Assembly: GCF_900101765.1 (NCBI RefSeq)
Contig: NZ_LT627735.1
Coordinates: forward strand, 3,131,501 to 3,195,500
Origin: Nonlabens sp. Hel1_33_55
Lineage (GTDB): Bacteria; Bacteroidota; Bacteroidia; Flavobacteriales; Flavobacteriaceae
DNA length: 64,000 nucleotides
Direction of reading: 5' to 3'
Below are positions 17,028 to 25,107 of this stretch, one piece after another (position 1 is the stretch's first letter; each line of letters opens with the position of its first letter). The notes below the pieces were generated by a model. That model saw only the letters and a list, made by a program, of their open reading frames with translations. It did no database searches and had not been told where the DNA came from. The position numbers were made by a program, and so were the translations under genes.

Positions 17028-17978
17028 TTAATCAAACTTAACAGTCGATTGTCGTTCCCTATTCACGTGTAATTGTGTGACGTCTGGTCTGGAATAATGA
17101 CCTGAAGGATCAAAGTTTTGACGCTCTTCGTAAACTCGGTTGAGGTCGAGTGTTGCTGTGATCAATTCTTCTTTTCCAATTTGCGGCTCTATGATCCACT
17201 CGCCATCGGGTCCTGGGATGCAGCTACCGCCATTTGCCAATACCGCTGGTGCATTTTCCAAAAGCTCTTCCAGGTGCGGCGTTCCTGCAGGGAAATCCTC
17301 TTTGAGCATCATACTGGAAACGGATAAAACGTAAGTTCTGCCCTCACGAGCTATAAATCTAGTAATATCCTTTGTGTTGTGATCGCTTCCAGGCCAGGCC
17401 GCGACATGAAGATTAGTTCCTTGCGCATACATGGCAGCGCGTGGCAAAGGCATCCAATTTTCCCAGCAATTAAGACCGCTGACGGTAAAGTCCTTTAGTT
17501 TGTGGGTAACTAATCCGTTGCCGTCACCTGGAGACCACGTGAGTCGCTCGTCATAGGTAGGTTGGAGTTTGCGATGTACGCTTTGTACGATTCCGTTTTG
17601 GTCAATGTAAACCAAACAAGCATACAGACTATGACCACCGCGATCGCCGGGACGTTCGATGATTCCTATATAGATGGCTATGTTGTTAGCTTTCGCGAAA
17701 GCGCAAATATCATCAAGATCTCCTCGCTCAATATCTACCGAATTTAATGCGTAGTGTCGGTGAAGCTCCTTGACCACCGTTTTATTCCACGCGGCACCAT
17801 CAGTTAGGGCCAGCCAAAAAGGATAACCCGGCAACAACGCCTCACCAAAAACAACTAATTCTGCACCTTGGGATTTAGCATCCTTGAGTGTTTTCAAAAT
17901 CTTATTTAGGGTTGCATCACGATCCAACCAAACCGGTGAGATCTGTGCTAAGGCGACTTTTATAGTGGAGTCACTCAT
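17028..17978 (-). CDS. nitrilase-family carbon-nitrogen hydrolase
   Basis: A 316-residue hydrolase of the nitrilase branch. The catalytic triad is visible as Glu in VFGEALLPGYP (about 46), Lys in HRKLQPTYDERLTW (about 135) and Cys in GLNCWENWMP (about 170). The CWEN and LPGYPFW motifs are those of true nitrilases and cyanide-degrading relatives, not of amidases, but substrate cannot be assigned. The start overlaps the end of the UbiA-like gene by 4 bases. A palindrome copy encodes AFAKA near residues 93-97. The 21-copy repeat lies immediately downstream. Confidence 0.88.
   Translation of the reverse strand: MSDSTIKVALAQISPVWLDRDATLNKILKTLKDAKSQGAELVVFGEALLPGYPFWLALTDGAAWNKTVVKELHRHYALNSVDIERGDLDDICAFAKANNIAIYIGIIERPGDRGGHSLYACLVYIDQNGIVQSVHRKLQPTYDERLTWSPGDGNGLVTHKLKDFTVSGLNCWENWMPLPRAAMYAQGTNLHVAAWPGSDHNTKDITRFIAREGRTYVLSVSSMMLKEDFPAGTPHLEELLENAPAVLANGGSCIPGPDGEWIIEPQIGKEELITATLDLNRVYEERQNFDPSGHYSRPDVTQLHVNRERQSTVKFD
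17689..17702. repeat. iterated palindrome copy 6 (coding)
   Basis: Perfect core, read as AFAKA in the nitrilase gene. Confidence 0.95.
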
Positions 17979-18913
17979 AAAAAGGTTTGGATTCTATCAA
18001 GGATTGCCGGTAAATCAATAAGGAGAATTGAAAACACACCAGCGACGATGATGATTTTGAGTATAAAATGAATCAGTAGATATTCACGCTTACGTCTGGA
18101 AGACCATAATAAGGGTAAGCAAACCAACAACGCTCCAGTTATAAACGCAAAATAATAATCCATGTAACCGGTCTCAAAGATTAATATGAGGGCTGTTACG
18201 GGTAAGAATGTAATAATGGTCAGTGCTGTGTAGAATTTTTTAGAGGTACGTTCTCCTAACACTACTGGCAACGTCTGATAATTTTGTGCTAGATCGCCAC
18301 GCAGGTTTTCCAGATCCTTGATCAATTCTCGCATTCCTATGATTAGAAATAGGAATAACCCGTGAACCAAAATCACTGGATAGAAATTTTTGTAATACAT
18401 GAATAGCACAAAAAACGGAGTTATAGCAAGTGCCGCAGCCATCAGGTTGCCTACAAACAGCACCTTTTTTATCTTATGGGAATAGAACCACATTGCTGTG
18501 ATGTATAACGCATAGAATAATCCAGCGCGCCACGAGACGATCATTCCCATAATAAAGGCAGCTCCATTCAAGGTGAAATAAACCGTCCACAATGTCGATT
18601 GCTTGACCTGATTTTCAAGAATGGTTTTTTGGGGTCTATTAATAAGATCTTTTTCCCGATCGTAGAAATTATTGATGATGTAGCCACCAGCAATTGCCGC
18701 CGCAGAAGCTACTATAATGAGCCACAACTTATAATCAGTCAGGATTTCTTTGATGGGAGTATTGTGGGCTATTATAAATATGGTAGCAAACAATTGTGCA
18801 ATCGCTATGAGACCTATATTGTATAATCTGACACTAGAGAATAGGCTCAAAACCTTAACCGTCAATAGTTTGGTGTTGGATTTACGGTGTGCGACGGTTG
18901 ATGAAGTTGCCAT
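17975..18913 (-). CDS. UbiA-family prenyltransferase
   Basis: A 312-residue membrane prenyltransferase with eight or nine helices. Both Asp-rich motifs are present: NNFYDREKDLINRP near residue 100 and DLENLRGDLAQNYQTLP near 205. Flavobacterial members with this sequence are usually labelled geranylgeranylglycerol-phosphate geranylgeranyltransferase, but the acceptor has not been shown here. Mevalonate pathway genes lie about 0.8 kb away, fitting a prenyl-diphosphate user. The stop overlaps the nitrilase start by 4 bases (ATGA). A -7 box ends only 4 bases before the ATG, so the mRNA may be leaderless. Confidence 0.85.
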   Translation of the reverse strand: MATSSTVAHRKSNTKLLTVKVLSLFSSVRLYNIGLIAIAQLFATIFIIAHNTPIKEILTDYKLWLIIVASAAAIAGGYIINNFYDREKDLINRPQKTILENQVKQSTLWTVYFTLNGAAFIMGMIVSWRAGLFYALYITAMWFYSHKIKKVLFVGNLMAAALAITPFFVLFMYYKNFYPVILVHGLFLFLIIGMRELIKDLENLRGDLAQNYQTLPVVLGERTSKKFYTALTIITFLPVTALILIFETGYMDYYFAFITGALLVCLPLLWSSRRKREYLLIHFILKIIIVAGVFSILLIDLPAILDRIQTFL

Positions 18914-18917
18914 GATT

Positions 18918-18925
18918 CAAAGTTA
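18918..18925 (-). promoter_or_regulatory. -7 box immediately ahead of the UbiA-like gene
   Basis: TAACTTTG on the minus strand matches TAnnTTTG. Only four bases separate it from the ATG at 18913, so the transcript would start at or next to the start codon. Confidence 0.5.
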
Positions 18926-19026
18926 GCGATTTATGAAGTTCTGGAATTTAATTTGACCTAGGATTAATCGCCCAATCAATAGTTGCTGATGGACAACGTT
19001 TTGATTTCAACCTAATCAACTATATC

Positions 19027-19638
19027 ATGAAATTATCCAGAACTATTTTTTCGGCTTTGACACTCTTATGTTTGTGTCTTATTATGTCTTTCTCCAACGC
19101 TAACAAACCTAGACTCATTTTGCTGGACATAGGTCACGGTGGAGTAGATAAAGGGGCTGTATTTGAAGACCTAACAGAACATGAAATCAACAGGGCGATT
19201 GCTGAACATATCAAGACGCTTGGGAATAATGAGAATGTGGTTGTCGAACTTTTGAATGAGAATTCGGGTTTTTTGAGCTTAGAAGAACGTGTAGAAAAGA
19301 TAATGACTATAAATCCTGATTTATTTATTTCAATCCATATTGGATCACATAAAAACGGCGATGCTAGATTGCTGAATGCTTTTTACTCTGAAAATTATAA
19401 GAATCAAGACCAAGTAACTCTTTTAAGCAAGGAATTACTGAAAAACCTATCTGAAGCGACGAATTTGAAGGCTACAAACCCTAAGGCCTCAAAATTTAAA
19501 ATCCTACAGCAAAATGCTACTCCTAGCATAATGCTAGAACTAGGTAATCTGAATAATAAGGACGATCGTGAACTCATCACTAGTGAAAAGGGACAGCAAC
19601 AAATTGCGCAAAGTATTCTGGAAGTAGTTTCCAGATAA
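19027..19638 (+). CDS. N-acetylmuramoyl-L-alanine amidase (Amidase_3 type)
   Basis: A 203-residue exported zinc amidase that cleaves the stem peptide from peptidoglycan. A signal peptide (about 1-25, LCLCLIMSFSNA) precedes the catalytic domain. Zinc ligands and acid residues are visible in LLDIGHGGVDKGA (His), the Glu in LTEHEINRAI, SIHIGS (His) and the catalytic Glu in MLELGNLNN. It is a minimal version without LysM or SPOR domains. It is alone on the plus strand between two minus-strand operons and shares a terminator hairpin with mevalonate kinase. Confidence 0.88.
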   Translation: MKLSRTIFSALTLLCLCLIMSFSNANKPRLILLDIGHGGVDKGAVFEDLTEHEINRAIAEHIKTLGNNENVVVELLNENSGFLSLEERVEKIMTINPDLFISIHIGSHKNGDARLLNAFYSENYKNQDQVTLLSKELLKNLSEATNLKATNPKASKFKILQQNATPSIMLELGNLNNKDDRELITSEKGQQQIAQSILEVVSR

Positions 19639-19660
19639 GCTTTTAATTGTCTTTAATAAA

Positions 19661-19692
19661 AAAGCTCCCAATCAGATATGATTGGGAGCTTT
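19661..19692. terminator. bidirectional terminator between amidase and mevalonate kinase
   Basis: A perfect 14-bp stem (AAAGCTCCCAATCA and its complement) with a 4-base loop sits between the two convergent genes. On the minus strand it is followed by six T, a strong terminator for mevalonate kinase. On the plus strand the T-run is weak. Confidence 0.88.
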
Positions 19693-19711
19693 CTAGTTTA
19701 TTTATCAATGT

Positions 19712-20650
19712 TTAAAAATTATAAACCACTTCCAGTTTATAATCTTTCAATGCTTTTTGTGCTTTGGGTAGATCTTCTGTGAAACCTAGAATGTAGCCAC
19801 CACCACCAGAACCACAGAGTTTTAGGTAATAATCACCAGTGTCCAATCCTTTTTTCCATAGAACATGGAATTGTGCAGGAATCATAGGTTTGAAATTATC
19901 TAGAACCGTTCCAGAAAGTTTTTTGACATTGCCAAAAAGGCCTTTCACGTCACCGCTCAAGAAATCTTCCACACACAGATCGGTATATTTTACAAACTGC
20001 TCCTTCAACATCTTACGGAAACCTTCTTTCTTCATGTTCTCCATGAATATGTTGACCATGGGCGCTGTTTCACCAACAACTCCAGAGTCCAACAAAAAGA
20101 CGGCACCATTACCAGTCGCCAGTTGTGACGGTATGCCTGCAGGCTCAATATCTTCTTTACTATTGATAAGAATAGGTAAACTCAAATAACTATTTAAAGG
20201 ATCCAATCCAGAACTTTTCCCATGGAAGAAACTCTCGATTTTACCAAAAATATCTTTCAGTATCAACAGCTTTTCACGAGTTAGATTTTCTAAAACCGTA
20301 ATCTTGTTGATCGCATATTTATCATAAATTGATGCTACTAACGCACCGCTGCTTCCTACACCGTATCCTTGAGGTATACTGCTGTCAAAGTACATTCCAG
20401 TTGCAACATCATTGCGCATTGCCTTTATATCAAAAGCAGGAAAATCCACATCATTTTCAACTAATTCCTCAATATGATCTGCTAGACGTGATAGGCTGGC
20501 ATTTGAAGCGAGCGCTTTTTCGTCTGGATTTTCGGCGATTTTGAGGGCGCCTTTATAAAAATTGTAGGGAATGGAAAGTCCTTTGGAATCTTTGATGATA
20601 CCGTACTCACCAAAAAGTAGAATCTTTGAATAGAATAATGGTCCTTTCAT
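19712..20650 (-). CDS. mevalonate kinase (GHMP family)
   Basis: A 312-residue GHMP kinase that phosphorylates mevalonate. It starts with the substrate-binding segment YSKILLFGEYGIIKDSKG. The ATP loop is PQGYGVGSSGALVASIYDKY near residue 95, an SGLDPLNSY motif lies near 150, and the C-terminal KLCGSGGGGYILGF is the third GHMP motif. The gene follows diphosphomevalonate decarboxylase by 11 bases on the same strand, which fixes the pathway. The assignment as mevalonate and not phosphomevalonate kinase rests on family resemblance and context. Confidence 0.88.
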   Translation of the reverse strand: MKGPLFYSKILLFGEYGIIKDSKGLSIPYNFYKGALKIAENPDEKALASNASLSRLADHIEELVENDVDFPAFDIKAMRNDVATGMYFDSSIPQGYGVGSSGALVASIYDKYAINKITVLENLTREKLLILKDIFGKIESFFHGKSSGLDPLNSYLSLPILINSKEDIEPAGIPSQLATGNGAVFLLDSGVVGETAPMVNIFMENMKKEGFRKMLKEQFVKYTDLCVEDFLSGDVKGLFGNVKKLSGTVLDNFKPMIPAQFHVLWKKGLDTGDYYLKLCGSGGGGYILGFTEDLPKAQKALKDYKLEVVYNF

Positions 20651-20661
20651 AAATATATGGT

Positions 20662-21720
20662 CTAAACAGCGCTTGCACCGTTGCCTATATGATCACAAAT
20701 ATAGTGCTCATTTTGACAATATTGCGCTAATTTACTCTTTATCAATTCTTCAACAGCTTCTTTATCAGCTGCAGGATAGAGCATATGCACGTTAGCACCA
20801 GCATCTAGCGTGAAGCAGACTGGCGTTTTTGTTACATTCCTAAACTTCCATATTTCCTCGATGATTGACAGCGTGTTGGGCTTCATCAACATGAAATAGG
20901 GATGCGACGTCATCATCATGGAGTGTAGCGTTAGCGCTTCACTTTCCGTTATTTTGATAAATCCGTCTAGATCGCCGCTAGCTAGATATTTCTTGATTTC
21001 GGTCAGGTTGCTGTGGGCTTGTAGGAATCTCGCTTTCGCGAAAGCGTGTCCGTTCATAAGCTCATGACCTAACGTTGAACTTACGGTTTTCTCGCCTTTG
21101 TCCACTAACAAGATGGTGTCCTGAAAATCCTGAAAAATAGGATGTAGATTCACACTAACGTCGACACCATAAAGATCTGAGCTACCAGCCGTATCTGCAT
21201 GCTCGCCCCAAACGACTAATTTGCCTTCAAGACTTCTACAGGCACTACCAGATCCTAATCGAGCCAGAAAGCTTGCTTTTTTCTTGTCAATCTTAGTTCC
21301 AGTCAACTCACTTTCCATCGCTACAATACAGGATGACATTGCTGCCATACTGCTTGCGCTACTTGCGATACCACTGCTGTGCGGGAACGTGTTTGTTGTT
21401 TCAATCTTGAATTTGTAACTCTTGATCCATGGAGAATAGTTCTCGATGCGTTTGAAATAGGATTCTATTTTAGGTGCAAAAGATGGTTTGGGCTTACCAT
21501 CAAGTAAAACCTCAAAACTGTGATGATCAGACTGTGTAGCGGTCAATGTGGTGATCGTGCGACAATCATTGAGAGTAAAACTAATGGATGGATTAGCAGG
21601 TAACTGCGTGCCGTGCTTTCCCCAGTATTTTACCAGCGCAATATTCGATGGTGCTTGCCATGAGGCAGTTAGTTTTGGCTTGAGTTGAGGTGTTTCGGTT
21701 AGCTTAAATTGATCTTCCAA
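20662..21720 (-). CDS. mvaD: diphosphomevalonate decarboxylase
   Basis: A 352-residue GHMP enzyme that converts mevalonate 5-diphosphate to isopentenyl diphosphate. The characteristic N-terminus SNIALVKYWGKHGTQLPANPS is present. It is followed by the phosphate loop NTFPHSSGIASSASSMAAMS near residue 110 and the GSGSACRSLEG motif with the catalytic Arg region. The acid residue is in CFTLDAGANVHMLYP. It is the first gene of a two-gene operon with mevalonate kinase, with a clean -7 box 20 bases upstream. A palindrome copy encodes AFAKA near residue 228. Confidence 0.94.
   Translation of the reverse strand: MEDQFKLTETPQLKPKLTASWQAPSNIALVKYWGKHGTQLPANPSISFTLNDCRTITTLTATQSDHHSFEVLLDGKPKPSFAPKIESYFKRIENYSPWIKSYKFKIETTNTFPHSSGIASSASSMAAMSSCIVAMESELTGTKIDKKKASFLARLGSGSACRSLEGKLVVWGEHADTAGSSDLYGVDVSVNLHPIFQDFQDTILLVDKGEKTVSSTLGHELMNGHAFAKARFLQAHSNLTEIKKYLASGDLDGFIKITESEALTLHSMMMTSHPYFMLMKPNTLSIIEEIWKFRNVTKTPVCFTLDAGANVHMLYPAADKEAVEELIKSKLAQYCQNEHYICDHIGNGASAV
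21032..21045. repeat. iterated palindrome copy 7 (coding)
   Basis: Perfect core, read as AFAKA in diphosphomevalonate decarboxylase. Confidence 0.95.
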
Positions 21721-21739
21721 AAGAGCTTAAGTTTTGATG

Positions 21740-21747
21740 CAAATATA
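21740..21747 (-). promoter_or_regulatory. -7 box of the mvaD-mevalonate kinase operon
   Basis: TATATTTG on the minus strand is a full match to TAnnTTTG, 20 bases before the mvaD ATG. The -33 element is not clear. Confidence 0.6.
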
Positions 21748-21847
21748 GAATTTAGGAAAACATCTGTATGTTCTGGAAGAATATGTTTGGAATGAGGAAG
21801 GCACTAAATCTCAAAATAACGCGGAAGCTCGTTAAAGGTTTATTTAC

Positions 21848-21876
21848 TTGACAACCTATTGAGGTTTGTATCATTT
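21848..21876 (+). promoter_or_regulatory. candidate promoter of the structured RNA element
   Basis: TTG at 21848, then 18 bases, then TATCATTT at 21869, an imperfect -7 box. Transcription would begin about where the structured element starts. Tentative. Confidence 0.35.
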
Positions 21877-21885
21877 TAAGCCATT

Positions 21886-21994
21886 GCGTTAGGGATAGAA
21901 ACGTAAATCCTTTTTGCAGCTGTCGCCTTGAGGCGGCAGCTGCAAAAAGATTGAAGTGGATAGCCCGACAAAGGCCTTAGCCTTTGGAACGCCC
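21886..21994 (+). ncRNA. structured RNA-like element (flavobacterial repeat type), unassigned
   Basis: A 109-base non-coding element folds on paper into a closed unit. The ends GCGTT (21886) and AACGC (21988) pair. Inside are a 17-bp stem-loop (21911-21927 with 21932-21948, loop TTGA) and a 7-bp hairpin CAAAGGC/GCCTTTG (21969-21986). The single mismatch of the long stem is U-G if read on the plus strand but A-C on the minus, which favours plus-strand transcription. The conserved-looking words TTAGGGAT and AGCCCGAC resemble elements I recall from many Flavobacteriia genomes, perhaps Rfam Flavo-1; that name is unverified. The rest of 21721-22037 is otherwise empty. Confidence 0.55.
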
Positions 21995-22037
21995 AGAAAA
22001 TACAGTTTTAATTTAGGAAAAACATCATTATAGGTAG

Positions 22038-23297
22038 TTACATCCCAGTCCTAATCGCCTCTACAGGATCCATACGCGATGCCGAAATCGCAGGAATGAT
22101 ACCAGCCAGTAAACCTATGATCGCAGATATACTGGTTCCCAAAATAATATTGTTTAGCGATAAGATGAATTGGAAATCTTCTGCAATGGAGTTGGCCACT
22201 ACCGTTCCCAGCCAGACAAAGAACAATCCAAATAATCCACCGAATATGGCTAGAATAATCGATTCAAATAGGAACTGAGATAGGATAAACCTGCTTTTGG
22301 CACCCAGTGATTTTTGAATACCGATGAGGTTGGTTCGTTCCTTAACGCTTACAAACATGATGTTTGCGATCCCAAAACCACCCACGAGCATGGAGAATCC
22401 AGAAATAATAACTCCAATTAACGTCATCACGCCAGTAACCTGATCAATAAAATCTGCAAAACCCTTCAGCGGATTGATAAAAAACGTACTGATGTCCTCA
22501 CTCTTTAATCCTCGAGCGTTGCGTAAACGTTGTTCGATAATTGCCATGAATTCGTCTAGATCAGTTCCAGCTTTTGGCTTCATGATCATCGCGGTTGTTG
22601 TGTTCTGGTTTTTATCGCTATAAATACGTCTTATAAAATTGACCGGTATATAAGCCGACTCATCCTTTCCAGGTCCCATACTTATTCCAGAGGCGCCTTC
22701 TTTTTCCAAAACACCTATGACCGTGAATTTATTCCCATATAAACGAACACGCTTACCAATAGGGTCTTGACTATCAAATAAGTTTTGGGCAATTTCATAA
22801 CCTAGTACAACCACGGGAGAACCGCTTAAATCCTCAGATTCATTGAAGAATCTACCATCTACGAGCTTTAGGTTTTCAAGATCATAGAAATCGGCGGTAT
22901 GTGGTTGGATGCTAACGCCAGTCACTGTGTTCTCCTCAAACTTGATATTTTCAGGCGAGGTGAAAAAGGTATAGCTGATGGCATCAATCTCTGGAACGCT
23001 GCGTTTGAGCATTTGATATTCCTCATAGGAAACGTTAGGGAAATTTTGAAACTGATAAGGTTCCAACTCTGTTGGACCAAACGATATTCTCAAAACGTAA
23101 ATAGTTGAAATATCCAGTGAGCTCAAGCCATCCTGAATTTCATTCTCCAATGAATCAATCGCTGCCAGAACTCCAATGATGGCAAAGATTCCAATGGTGA
23201 CTCCTAAAAGGGACAAGAAGGTTCGTAACAAATTAGTGCGCAATGCGTTGAGTGCAAAAAAGAAACTTTCTTTAAGAACTCTTAGATAAATGAGCAT
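22038..23297 (-). CDS. MacB/FtsX-family ABC transporter permease
   Basis: A 419-residue permease with the MacB layout: a first helix at about 20-45 (LLSLLGVTIGIFAIIGVLAA), a large periplasmic domain at about 46-280, then three helices at about 285-410 forming the FtsX domain. Such permeases pair with a MacB-type ATPase for lipoprotein, peptide or drug efflux. No ATPase is adjacent, so the partner must be elsewhere. It ends about 40 bases from the structured RNA-like element, which is on the other strand. It is a single-gene unit with no clear promoter box. Confidence 0.85.
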   Translation of the reverse strand: MLIYLRVLKESFFFALNALRTNLLRTFLSLLGVTIGIFAIIGVLAAIDSLENEIQDGLSSLDISTIYVLRISFGPTELEPYQFQNFPNVSYEEYQMLKRSVPEIDAISYTFFTSPENIKFEENTVTGVSIQPHTADFYDLENLKLVDGRFFNESEDLSGSPVVVLGYEIAQNLFDSQDPIGKRVRLYGNKFTVIGVLEKEGASGISMGPGKDESAYIPVNFIRRIYSDKNQNTTTAMIMKPKAGTDLDEFMAIIEQRLRNARGLKSEDISTFFINPLKGFADFIDQVTGVMTLIGVIISGFSMLVGGFGIANIMFVSVKERTNLIGIQKSLGAKSRFILSQFLFESIILAIFGGLFGLFFVWLGTVVANSIAEDFQFILSLNNIILGTSISAIIGLLAGIIPAISASRMDPVEAIRTGM

Positions 23298-23468
23298 TCT
23301 TGCAATTTAATTCTGGTTACGGTTAATTAGACAAACAGCTTCACGATATGTTACAAAAGTCGCCAATAAATCGATTTTAGTTCCTACTCAAAGCTCAAAT
23401 GTTGAACAATGGTTAAAAACCAATGCAACCTTATCTCTTAGTTGGAAGATTATAGGATGTCATTGGTT

Positions 23469-23476
23469 TATTTTTG
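23469..23476 (+). promoter_or_regulatory. -7 box of purH
   Basis: TATTTTTG matches TAnnTTTG, 30 bases before the ATG at 23507. Its position rules out the upstream ATG at 23474 as the start. Confidence 0.6.
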
Positions 23477-23506
23477 TATGCTTCATTAATCTGCTACCTT
23501 AAAATC

Positions 23507-25054
23507 ATGAGTAAAATCTCCGCAAAAAGTGCCTTAATATCTGTATTTCATAAAGATGGACTTGCCCCAGTTGTTCAAAAAATGAACGAGCTGGGCATTA
23601 CTATTTACTCCACTGGTGGAACAGAGAAATTCATCACAGAATTAGGAATTCCTGTCACTCCAGTTGAAGATGTGACCAGTTATCCATCCATTCTAGGTGG
23701 TCGTGTCAAGACGTTGCATCCTAAGGTTTTTGGCGGGATTTTGAATAGAAGAGAGCATGAAGGTGATCAATCACAGATCGCTGAATATGACATTCCACAA
23801 ATTGATATCGTCATTGTGGATTTATATCCGTTTGAAGATACTGTGGCGAGTGGTGCTAGCGAGCAGGATATTATTGAAAAAATTGATATAGGTGGTATCT
23901 CGCTCATTAGAGCAGCTGCAAAAAATTACAAGGACACGGTTTGTGTCGCGACAATGAATGATTATGAAGAGCTTCTTGAAGTTCTTGAATCTGGAAATGG
24001 TGAAACGACGATGGAGCAGCGTAAGAAATTTGCAACTACGGCTTTCAATATTTCATCGCACTATGACAGCGCGATCTACAGTTATTTTGCTGGTGATGAT
24101 GTAGCTAAAGCGCTTAAGGTAAGCGAGACACACGTGATGCCGTTGCGTTATGGTGAGAATCCGCACCAGCGTGGTTGGTTCTACGGGAATTTTGATGAGA
24201 TGTTCACAAAACTTCATGGTAAGGCGCTTTCCTATAACAATTTGCTTGACGTAGATGCCGCAGTGAATTTGATGAGTGAGTTTGTGGATGACAAACCAAC
24301 TTTTGCGATATTCAAGCATAACAATGCGTGTGGTGTAGCACAACGCGATAATATTCACCAGGCTTATGTGGATGCACTTGCAGGTGATCCTGTATCTGCT
24401 TTTGGAGGTATTTTGATTTCTAACAAGGAGATCGACGTTCCAACTGCAGAAAAAATACACGAACTCTTCTGCGAGGTCGTGATTGCTCCTTCTTTTAATG
24501 CAGATGCACTAGAGATATTGAAGGGCAAAAAAAATAGAATTATGCTGGAGCTTGTCGATGGTGCGCTTTCGCGAAAGCGAGATACCAACAAGCTAGAAGT
24601 GCGAGCATCCTTGAATGGTTATTTAGTTCAAGATCCCAACTTAAAAACCGATGAAAAAGGAGATTTAAAGAACGCCACAGAGCGAATTGCCACAGCGGAA
24701 GAGATCGAAGATTTGCTGTTTGCATCTAAAATTTGCAAGCATACCAAGTCCAACACCATTGTTCTAGCTAAAGGAAAACAGCTGTGCGCCAGTGGTACCG
24801 GCCAAACGTCTAGAGTTGATGCCCTAAATCAGGCGATCCATAAAGCGCAATCCTTCAAATTTGATCTTGACGGTGCCGTGATGGCCAGTGATGCATTTTT
24901 CCCATTTCCTGATTGTGTGGAAATAGCTGATAATGCGGGAATTAAGGCGGTGATCCAGCCAGGCGGTTCGATTAAGGATCAACTTTCTATTGATTATTGC
25001 AATAAAAACGAAATAGCTATGGTTTTTACGGGTACAAGACACTTTAAACACTAG
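23507..25054 (+). CDS. purH: bifunctional AICAR formyltransferase / IMP cyclohydrolase
   Basis: Catalyses the last two steps of IMP synthesis. The N-terminal cyclohydrolase (about 1-190) shows ALISVFHKDGLAPVV, YSTGGTEKF and GGRVKTLHPKVFGGIL. The C-terminal transformylase has LRYGENPHQRGWF, the KHNNACGVA motif and ASDAFFPFPD, and ends with GTRHFKH. Length is normal at 515 residues from the chosen start (MSKISAKSA). A palindrome copy encodes LSRKR near residue 355, in a stretch that looks like a surface loop. It stands 54 bases upstream of mreB but mreB has its own -7 box. Confidence 0.96.
   Translation: MSKISAKSALISVFHKDGLAPVVQKMNELGITIYSTGGTEKFITELGIPVTPVEDVTSYPSILGGRVKTLHPKVFGGILNRREHEGDQSQIAEYDIPQIDIVIVDLYPFEDTVASGASEQDIIEKIDIGGISLIRAAAKNYKDTVCVATMNDYEELLEVLESGNGETTMEQRKKFATTAFNISSHYDSAIYSYFAGDDVAKALKVSETHVMPLRYGENPHQRGWFYGNFDEMFTKLHGKALSYNNLLDVDAAVNLMSEFVDDKPTFAIFKHNNACGVAQRDNIHQAYVDALAGDPVSAFGGILISNKEIDVPTAEKIHELFCEVVIAPSFNADALEILKGKKNRIMLELVDGALSRKRDTNKLEVRASLNGYLVQDPNLKTDEKGDLKNATERIATAEEIEDLLFASKICKHTKSNTIVLAKGKQLCASGTGQTSRVDALNQAIHKAQSFKFDLDGAVMASDAFFPFPDCVEIADNAGIKAVIQPGGSIKDQLSIDYCNKNEIAMVFTGTRHFKH
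24565..24578. repeat. iterated palindrome copy 8 (coding)
   Basis: Perfect core, read as LSRKR in purH. Confidence 0.95.
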
Positions 25055-25062
25055 AATTGTTA

Positions 25063-25070
25063 TAGTTTTG
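25063..25070 (+). promoter_or_regulatory. -7 box of the mre operon
   Basis: TAGTTTTG matches TAnnTTTG, in the short gap between purH and mreB, 38 bases before the mreB ATG. Confidence 0.5.
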
Positions 25071-25107
25071 CAAGACCCTAGTAACTAACGTATTTCCACT
25101 CATTTAT

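Noticed and set aside
16789..17031. Open frame of 80 codons rich in His, Thr and Pro repeats
   Set aside because: It is produced by the 8-bp tandem repeat, which repeats every 24 bases as codons. It has no start context and no family resemblance.
23474..23506. Upstream ATG of purH
   Set aside because: It overlaps the -7 box at 23469-23476, and PurH homologues begin at the MSKISAKSA position.
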